DNA from: Gluconobacter sp. P1C6_b | Lineage (GTDB): Bacteria; Pseudomonadota; Alphaproteobacteria; Acetobacterales; Acetobacteraceae | Length of the DNA: 64,000 nucleotides | Assembly: GCF_018811945.1 (NCBI RefSeq) | Contig: NZ_JACRVU010000002.1 | Span: 186,001 to 250,000, forward strand | Direction: 5' to 3' | Part shown: positions 58,240 to 64,000 of the stretch, in pieces | Position numbering within the stretch: position 1 is the stretch's first letter | Layout of the letters: every line of letters starts with the position of its first letter | The notes under the pieces: model-generated | The model's input: the letters and a program-made list of their open reading frames with translations, nothing else | Databases searched by the model: none | Told to the model about the DNA's origin: nothing | Position numbers and translations under genes: made by a program

Positions 58240-60048
58240 ATGTCGGCACCCATTCTCTCCCTGCAGAACATTACCTATACTCTCGGCGGACGTCCCCTGT
58301 TGGATGGCGCGGAACTGGGCGTTTTGCCTGGTGAGCGGATCTGTCTGGTCGGACGTAACGGTTCCGGAAAATCCACGCTGCTGAAGATCGCCTCGGGCGA
58401 TATCGTGGCGGATTCCGGAACGCGTTTCGTTCAGCCGGGAATCAAGGTTCATTATCTGGCTCAGGAGCCGGATCTTTCCCGTTACGCCACCACCTTCGAT
58501 TATGCGTCCGAAGGGCTTGATGAGACCGAGACCTACCGGGCGCGCTCCATGCTGGCCGAACTCGGGATGACGGGTGAGGAAAGCTGCCAGAACCTTTCAG
58601 GTGGTGAAGTGCGCCGCTGCGCCCTCGCCCGAGCGCTTGCGGCGGAGCCCGATCTTCTGCTTCTGGATGAACCGACCAACCATCTGGATCTGCCCTCCAT
58701 CACGTGGCTTGAGAAAGAGCTCTCTGCCTGTCGCTGTGCGATGATCGTCATCAGCCATGACCGACGCCTGCTTGAGACCCTGTCCCGGAGCGTTGTCTGG
58801 CTGGAAAATGGCGTGACGCGTCGGCTGGATCAGGGATTTGCACGCTATGAGGCCTGGCGTGACGAGGTGCTGGAACAGCAGGAGCGTGATGCACACAAGC
58901 TGGATCGCCAGATTGCGCGCGAAGAAGACTGGATGATTTACGGCGTCACGGCGCGGCGTAAGCGCAATGTGCGGCGTGTGGGGGAACTGGCGGCACTGCG
59001 GGCGCAGCGCAAGGAACTTGCGTCACGGGGCAAGGGTACGCTCCGCATGGCAGCCACAGACGCCGAAAGTGCGGGCAAGATTACGATCGCAGCGGAAGGT
59101 GTGAACTGGGCCTATGACGATCGGGCCATCGTCCGGGATCTCGATCTGCGGATCCTGCGCGGTGACCGGCTCGGTCTGGTGGGCGCTAACGGCGCGGGTA
59201 AGACCACGCTTCTGCGCCTGCTGACCGGTAAAATGGAGCCGCAGTCCGGTACCGTGAAAATGGGGCCATCCGTGGCCATGGTCACATTGGACCAGCAGCG
59301 GGAAAGTCTCGATCCGGCCAAGACCCTTGCCGAAACCCTTGCCGGTGGTAGTGGGGATATGGTGCAGGTCGGCGACGAGAAGCGTCACGTGATCGGCTAT
59401 ATGAAAGACTTCCTGTTCCGCCCGGAACAGGCCCGTACGCCTGTGGGGAAGCTGTCCGGCGGGGAACGGGGCCGCCTGGCGCTGGCCTGTGCTTTGGCCA
59501 AGCCATCCAGCCTCATGGTGCTGGACGAACCGACCAACGATCTCGACCTCGAGACGCTGGATCTCCTTCAGGACATGCTGGCCGATTATGCGGGCACGGT
59601 TCTGCTGGTCAGCCATGACCGTGATTTCCTTGACCGGGTCGCAAGTTCGGTTCTGGTATCGGACGGCGGCGGAGACTGGATCGAATATGCCGGGGGGTAC
59701 TCGGATATGCTGATCCAGCGCGGGGATGTGCCGGCAGGGCGGGAGGCATCTTCCCCGGAAACGGAAGACATCGCCCCAAAATCTGCTTTAAAAACAGATA
59801 AGAAGCCGAAAAAACTTAGCTATAATGACAAGCGGGCGCTGGATCTTCTTCCGCAGAAGATGGCTGATCTGGAAAAGAAGATACAGAGCTATCGGGATGT
59901 TCTGGCGGATCCGGGTCTGTATGGCCGGGATCCTGCCAGATTCGAGAAGACGACCCAGCTTCTGGAAGCCGCCGAGCGGGATCTGACCCAGTCGGAAGAG
60001 CAATGGCTTGAACTGGAAATGAAGAAAGAACTTCTTGAAAATCAGTAA
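58240..60048 (+). CDS. ABC-F family ATPase, Uup-like
   Basis: The 602-residue soluble protein has two ABC ATPase domains and no transmembrane segments. Walker A sites are GRNGSGKSTLLKIASGD and GANGAGKTTLLRLLTGK, the signatures are LSGGEVRRCALARAL and LSGGERGRLALACAL, and the Walker B sites LLLLDEPTNHLD and LMVLDEPTNDLD precede His switch regions (VISHDRRLL; VSHDRDFLD). A C-terminal Lys/Glu-rich coiled coil (about 530-602) is typical of Uup. ABC-F proteins act on the ribosome or, for Uup, on DNA stability. The exact subgroup (Uup versus EttA) is my inference from the coiled coil. Confidence 0.9.
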   Translation: MSAPILSLQNITYTLGGRPLLDGAELGVLPGERICLVGRNGSGKSTLLKIASGDIVADSGTRFVQPGIKVHYLAQEPDLSRYATTFDYASEGLDETETYRARSMLAELGMTGEESCQNLSGGEVRRCALARALAAEPDLLLLDEPTNHLDLPSITWLEKELSACRCAMIVISHDRRLLETLSRSVVWLENGVTRRLDQGFARYEAWRDEVLEQQERDAHKLDRQIAREEDWMIYGVTARRKRNVRRVGELAALRAQRKELASRGKGTLRMAATDAESAGKITIAAEGVNWAYDDRAIVRDLDLRILRGDRLGLVGANGAGKTTLLRLLTGKMEPQSGTVKMGPSVAMVTLDQQRESLDPAKTLAETLAGGSGDMVQVGDEKRHVIGYMKDFLFRPEQARTPVGKLSGGERGRLALACALAKPSSLMVLDEPTNDLDLETLDLLQDMLADYAGTVLLVSHDRDFLDRVASSVLVSDGGGDWIEYAGGYSDMLIQRGDVPAGREASSPETEDIAPKSALKTDKKPKKLSYNDKRALDLLPQKMADLEKKIQSYRDVLADPGLYGRDPARFEKTTQLLEAAERDLTQSEEQWLELEMKKELLENQ

Positions 60049-60063
60049 GTTGAAGGAATTCTC

Positions 60064-61059
60064 TTAGTTCTTATCTGAGGCGGGGATCAGGCCAGAAAGT
60101 TCCATGATCTGTCGTGATTTCCGGATGCTGTCCGTCACCCGGATGGCGGCATCGAGCGCTCTGATCCCGGCCTGCGCATCGACCAGTACCGGTGCGCCGT
60201 GAAGGCAGGAAGCGGCAAAGGCTTCATGTTCCACGGCCAGATTGTCGTGGTCTTTCCAGCTTATGGCTTCCCGCCTGAAACCGCCTGTGCCCGGAAGAGG
60301 CATACCACGCTCACGCCCAATGAAGCTCAGCTTGCGCTCCATGAAATCGGCGGAAAGATATCCATCCTGTGAGAAAAGACGCATACGCCGTTCAGTTTTC
60401 AGGGAAATCCGACTGGCTGTAATGGTGGCTACGCAACCGTTTTCGAACCGTACCCGGGCGTTGGCGATATCTTCATGCGCGCTTGAAACGGCAGCCCCCA
60501 AGGCATCGATTTCCGCAATCGGGCTGTCCACGATTGCCAGAACGAGATCGAGATCATGGATCATGAGATCCAGAATGACTGATACGTCCGTTCCTCGCGG
60601 CTTGTAGGGCGCAATACGGGTGGCTTCGATATAAAGAGGCGCCTTGATCCGTTCTGTAATGGCCTGATGTTCCGCCGAGTAGCGCAGCAGATGGCCGACC
60701 TGAAGGACCTTCCCAGTCTCTCTGGCAAGGTCGGCAAGGGCGTGGGCTTCGTCCAGCGTGGCTGCGATGGGCTTCTCGACCAGGGCATGTCGCCCCGCTC
60801 TAAGGGCCTGGCTTGTCAGGCGAAAGTGATACTCCGCTGGTGCGGCGATGATGACGGCATCCACCTGCTCCAGAAGATTTTCATAACTTGTGGCAATTCC
60901 GCAACGAGCTTCACGCGCCACGATCGCCGCACGGGCCGGATCAGGGTCATAAAGCGCCACAAGCTGTTCGGCCGGGTTTGCGGCGGACTTGAGGGCATGA
61001 AACCGTCCGAAATGGCCGGCCCCGACGATGCCGACCCGAAGCTGTTGCGCTGTATTCAT
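60064..61059 (-). CDS. Gfo/Idh/MocA family oxidoreductase
   Basis: The 331-residue protein has an N-terminal Rossmann nucleotide-binding motif (LRVGIVGAGHFGRFHALK) and the family's EKPIA (VEKPIAATLDEA), where the Lys is catalytic. Further conserved elements are LQVGHLLRYSAEHQAI and DLMIHDLDLVLAIV, with His as a likely proton donor. Such enzymes oxidise or reduce sugar hydroxyls with NAD(P). It resembles those that make 3-oxo-UDP-GlcNAc in lipid A or O-antigen pathways, but no companion sugar aminotransferase is nearby, so the substrate is unknown. It converges with the ABC-F gene (15-bp gap). Confidence 0.85.
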   Translation of the reverse strand: MNTAQQLRVGIVGAGHFGRFHALKSAANPAEQLVALYDPDPARAAIVAREARCGIATSYENLLEQVDAVIIAAPAEYHFRLTSQALRAGRHALVEKPIAATLDEAHALADLARETGKVLQVGHLLRYSAEHQAITERIKAPLYIEATRIAPYKPRGTDVSVILDLMIHDLDLVLAIVDSPIAEIDALGAAVSSAHEDIANARVRFENGCVATITASRISLKTERRMRLFSQDGYLSADFMERKLSFIGRERGMPLPGTGGFRREAISWKDHDNLAVEHEAFAASCLHGAPVLVDAQAGIRALDAAIRVTDSIRKSRQIMELSGLIPASDKN

Positions 61060-61215
61060 GCTGACAGGCTTATCAGGCGCGGTGTTTCCCGGAAAGGCAG
61101 TGGGGCGTCAAACAGGCAAAAGGTTGCATCGGCATGGCGGAAACGGCATGGTCCCGGCCTGAAAATGATCTGAAAAACGATCTGTCCAAATCCGCCGAGG
61201 ACGTCTCGACCTGAT

Positions 61216-62760
61216 ATGATGTATTACAGCCGGCTCAGACTGCTGGGCGTCGCAGGCATCTGCCTGATTGGCGTGCTCCTGTGTCTGCCCAATTTTCTGC
61301 GTTCTCCCGCACCCTCCCTGCCCTGGCGGCAGATTCATCTGGGGCTCGATCTGCGGGGTGGGTCCTACCTTCTCCTTCAGCTCGATCTGAAATCCCTTGA
61401 GCATGACCGCCTGCAGTCCCTCCAGGATCAGGCACGCCAGACGCTTCTGGACCGGTCTCTGGGATATCGCGATTTTGTCCGCGACGATGCAACGGCCAGC
61501 CTGAGCTTCATGCCCCGTTCGGACGCCGAACGTGATGCCGCGCTCAAGGCCATGCAGTCCCTGCCGCCGGTGGTGCCGAACGAGTTCACGACGTCTGAAA
61601 AGGACGGACGCATCGTCCTGACGCTTCAACATGAGGCGATGCTGGCCCGTGCGCGCGAAGCCGTGGCACAGTCGATCGAAATCGTCCGTCGCCGTATCGA
61701 CGCAACGGGTGCGATTGATCCGAGCATTGCGCGTGAAGGTGACGACCGGATTGTCGTGGAGCTTCCGGGCGTCAGCGATCCGGAGCGGATCAAGAGCCTT
61801 CTCGGCACGACAGCCCGTCTGACCTTCCGTCTGCTGGCGCCAAACCCGAGCGTTGCAAGTCCCGGCTCGACAATGCTGGAGGACGAGAGCGTTCACACGC
61901 AGGTCGCGGTGCAGGATCATGTCGATGTTGATGGCACGGACCTGACCAATGCGGGTGCCGTGATCGATCAGCAGAGCGGTGGCTGGGCCGTGACGTTCCA
62001 GCTCAACAGTGCTGGTGCAACGGCTTTTGCGAACGTCACGCGGGCTAATGTCGGCAAGCGCTTTGCGATCGTGCTGGACAACAAGGTCATTGAGGCGCCG
62101 AACATCATTAACCCGATCACGGCTGGAAACGGCCAGATCACGGGTGGTTTTGATGCCCGCAGTGCGTCTGATCTTGCGCTTCTTCTACGCGCTGGTGCCC
62201 TCCCTGCTCCGCTTTCGGTCGTAGAGCAGCGGACGATTGGTCCGAGCCTTGGTGCGGCGTCCATCCATGCGGGTGTCATCAGTCTGCTGACCGGTCTTCT
62301 TCTGGTCATTGTATTCATGGTCCTGTTCTACGGGCGTTTCGGCCTGTATGCGGATATCGCCCTGTTTGCGAACCTGATCCTGATGGTGGCGATCCTCTCG
62401 CTGTTCCAGGCAACACTCACCCTGCCTGGCATGGCGGGTATGCTGCTGACCCTGGGCATGGCTGTGGATGCCAACATCCTGATCAATGAACGCATCCGTG
62501 AAGAAGTGAAGCGGGGTCGTGGTCCGCTTCAGGCCCTGCAGGCCGGTTTTGACCGTGCAACCGGCACCATCATCGACAGTAACGCCACGGCGTTCCTGGC
62601 GCATGTCATGCTGTTCGTGTTCGGAACGGGTCCTGTCCGCAACTTCGCCCTGACGATCACCATCGGTATCGTTACGACCCTCTTCACGACACTCCTGCTG
62701 TCACGCCTTCTGGTCGTGCGGTGGTACGCCCTCGCCCGTCCCAAAGAACTTCCGGTCTGA
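61216..62760 (+). CDS. secD: Protein translocase subunit SecD
   Basis: SecD, 514 residues, is an inner-membrane protein of the RND superfamily that uses the proton gradient to help pull secreted proteins out of SecYEG. It has an N-terminal TM, the conserved LGLDLRGGSYLLLQL, a large periplasmic domain (about residues 55-330), and five C-terminal TMs with GMAVDANILINERIREE (Asp and Arg conserved). It ends 5 bp before secF. yajC is not visible upstream. A 156-bp gap separates it from the divergent oxidoreductase gene. Confidence 0.97.
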   Translation: MMYYSRLRLLGVAGICLIGVLLCLPNFLRSPAPSLPWRQIHLGLDLRGGSYLLLQLDLKSLEHDRLQSLQDQARQTLLDRSLGYRDFVRDDATASLSFMPRSDAERDAALKAMQSLPPVVPNEFTTSEKDGRIVLTLQHEAMLARAREAVAQSIEIVRRRIDATGAIDPSIAREGDDRIVVELPGVSDPERIKSLLGTTARLTFRLLAPNPSVASPGSTMLEDESVHTQVAVQDHVDVDGTDLTNAGAVIDQQSGGWAVTFQLNSAGATAFANVTRANVGKRFAIVLDNKVIEAPNIINPITAGNGQITGGFDARSASDLALLLRAGALPAPLSVVEQRTIGPSLGAASIHAGVISLLTGLLLVIVFMVLFYGRFGLYADIALFANLILMVAILSLFQATLTLPGMAGMLLTLGMAVDANILINERIREEVKRGRGPLQALQAGFDRATGTIIDSNATAFLAHVMLFVFGTGPVRNFALTITIGIVTTLFTTLLLSRLLVVRWYALARPKELPV

Positions 62761-62765
62761 TCGTC

Positions 62766-63704
62766 ATGCTGTCACGTCCCCTTTTCCGTTTTGTCCGTGA
62801 CGATCGGCGCATCAACTTCATGCGCGGCCGTCATATGGGGCTGATCGTTTCGGCGGTCCTCTCCATTGCTTCCGTCATCCTGTTCTTCCAGCCCGGCCTG
62901 AAGCTCGGGCTGGATTTCCGCGGTGGCATCATCGTCGAAGCCCAGACCCCGGGCCCTGCCGATTTTGGCAAGCTGCGCGCAGCACTTGATCATGCCGGCA
63001 TTCATCCCGATGCCGTGCAGGCGTTCGGATCGCCGCGTGATGTCCGTATCTCGATCAATGCTCCGGAAGGTGCGGATCGTGAAGTGCAGACCCAGAAGCT
63101 GGTTGATGGCGTCAAGAGCGCGATTTCGGCCGCCGAGCCCGGGACACAGGTTCTTCGTGCCGATGCCGTCGGTGCGTCGGTCTCGTCCGAGCTGTTCCGC
63201 GATGGCCTGCTGGCACTTGGCTTCAGTCTTGCGATGATCCTGATCTATATCTGGGTTCGTTTCGAACGCGAGTTCGCCATCAGTGCGGTGGTGACGCTCA
63301 TTCTCGATCTGACAAAGACGGTCGGTTTTCTGGCCATTACACGCTTCGAATTCGATCTTGTGATGGTTGCCGCCCTTCTCACGATCCTGGGCTATTCCAC
63401 GAACGACAAGGTGGTGGTTTATGACCGAATCCGCGAGAATCTGCGCAAGTATCGCACGATGCCGTTGCGGGAGCTTCTGGATCTGTCCATTAACGAGACC
63501 CTGAACCGCACGCTGGGCACATCCATGACAGTCTTCCTCGCTGCTCTGCCGCTCGCCCTGTTCGGTGGCAGCACGCTGACCGGATTTGCGACGGTCATGC
63601 TGTTCGGTATTGTGGTGGGAACGTCCTCGTCCATCTTCATCGCGGCGCCCCTTCTGCTCCTGATGGGTGAGAAGCGGCTGCGCAAAGAGGTTGTAGCAGA
63701 CTGA
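62766..63704 (+). CDS. secF: Protein translocase subunit SecF
   Basis: SecF, 312 residues, forms a complex with SecD. It has the LGLDFRGGIIVEAQT motif (N-terminal periplasmic part), then TM segments with YIWVRFEREFAISAVVTLIL, GYSTNDKVVVYDRIRENLR (conserved Asp and Arg) and the C-terminal FLAALPLALFGGSTLTGFAT. The start at 62766 (MLSRPLFR) is 5 nt after the secD stop; an in-frame ATG 45 nt upstream is inside secD. It is followed by a strong terminator. Confidence 0.97.
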   Translation: MLSRPLFRFVRDDRRINFMRGRHMGLIVSAVLSIASVILFFQPGLKLGLDFRGGIIVEAQTPGPADFGKLRAALDHAGIHPDAVQAFGSPRDVRISINAPEGADREVQTQKLVDGVKSAISAAEPGTQVLRADAVGASVSSELFRDGLLALGFSLAMILIYIWVRFEREFAISAVVTLILDLTKTVGFLAITRFEFDLVMVAALLTILGYSTNDKVVVYDRIRENLRKYRTMPLRELLDLSINETLNRTLGTSMTVFLAALPLALFGGSTLTGFATVMLFGIVVGTSSSIFIAAPLLLLMGEKRLRKEVVAD

Positions 63705-63723
63705 TCGGGTCTGTCTCGGACAC

Positions 63724-63760
63724 AAAAAAACCGGCGTCCCTCATGGGAGCCGGTTTTTTT
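63724..63760. terminator. Bidirectional intrinsic terminator after secF
   Basis: A hairpin CCGGC-G-TCCC/GGGA-GCCGG (63731-63753, one bulged G, 4-nt loop) is preceded by AAAAAAA and followed by TTTTTTT, so it can stop transcripts from both sides. It terminates secDF and, on the minus strand, would also terminate the partial gene that ends within it. Confidence 0.93.
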
Positions 63761-64000
63761 GTGTCTGCTCTGATGGATTGGCGGGTATGGGCGGTATTTT
63801 CTGAGGAAGGTCTGCCAGAAGGCTGGAAAGTGCCTGATCAGCCTGTCGATTGGCTGAAGAGCTTTGCAGCTTCAGGGCATTGACCGTTGCCTGCTGGGCC
63901 GCCCTGTCCAGAGCCACCAGTTGTGACAGTCCTTCAGGGCCGATCTGTCCTGTCATGACCGCGCCCCGGGCCATACCATGGGCGATCAGATAGGCATAAA
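63741..64000 (-). CDS. Hypothetical protein, C-terminal part (gene continues beyond window)
   Basis: An open frame on the minus strand enters from the right edge and ends at a TGA at 63741, giving at least 85 visible residues. The last 77 begin MARGAVMTGQIGPEGLSQLV; the residues just upstream, out to the edge, read YAYLIAHG. The tail is Gln/Ser/Ala-rich with an amphipathic helix and a Pro/Gln end (PPIPANPSEQTQ). I do not recognise it. Its final codons run through the terminator stem. Coding status is uncertain because only the tail is visible. Confidence 0.4.
   Translation of the reverse strand, partial: YAYLIAHGMARGAVMTGQIGPEGLSQLVALDRAAQQATVNALKLQSSSANRQADQALSSLLADLPQKIPPIPANPSEQTQKNRLP

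Overview
This 64 kb window is ordinary, densely packed chromosome from an alphaproteobacterium, most likely an acetic acid bacterium (Acetobacteraceae, Gluconobacter-like). The pointers are the high-GC coding style, the contiguous dnaA-dnaN-recF-gyrB block, a tolC-popZ-valS block, a PhyR/NepR/EcfG general stress locus, and a secreted alpha-amino-acid ester hydrolase of the Acetobacter turbidans type. I read the genus as an inference; no 16S rRNA gene is present. I see no insertion sequence, prophage, integrase, CRISPR array or rRNA. One tRNA (Cys) is present.

Layout: 1-2.5 kb holds the end of metG with tatD and a metallo-beta-lactamase-fold hydrolase in one overlapping run. 2.6-9.6 kb carries transport genes: a porin, a POT peptide transporter, and a CPA1 antiporter with a cyclic-nucleotide-binding-like tail, followed by a divergent thiE. 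The 566-bp gap between porin and POT contains five TGGC-N5-GCCA inverted repeats, which look like an undescribed operator array. 9.7-15.9 kb has a YdiJ-like FAD/Fe-S oxidoreductase and the glmU-glmS amino-sugar pair. 16-23.7 kb is the replication block (DUF3108 gene, gyrB, recF, dnaN, dnaA) and rpsT. 23.8-30.2 kb has mutM divergent from ubiE-coaBC-dut, then a two-gene ABC importer whose ATPase has a broken signature motif. 30.2-37.1 kb has a DUF2252 gene, msrA, the ester hydrolase, ilvD and a small alpha/beta hydrolase. 37.1-42 kb is tolC-popZ-valS with tRNA-Cys beside it. 42-50 kb holds glk, an SDR gene, an acetyltransferase-like gene, the nrdR-nusB-thiL operon, a copper-chaperone-like gene, recQ and a small lipoprotein gene.

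50.3-58.2 kb links cydDC (glutathione/cysteine export for cytochrome bd assembly) to a complete general stress response module: a HisKA_2 histidine kinase, a 57-residue NepR anti-sigma factor whose stop overlaps the kinase start, two EcfG-type sigma factors and a divergent phyR. In the known scheme, phosphorylated PhyR binds NepR and frees EcfG. 58.2-64 kb has an ABC-F ATPase, a Gfo/Idh/MocA oxidoreductase, secD-secF with a strong terminator, and the end of an unidentified gene leaving the window.

Several genes appear to use GTG or TTG starts (recF, the kinase, the ester hydrolase, the copper-chaperone-like gene, the 36.2 kb hydrolase and the DUF3108 gene). The recF start is also embedded in a perfect 14-bp tandem duplication.
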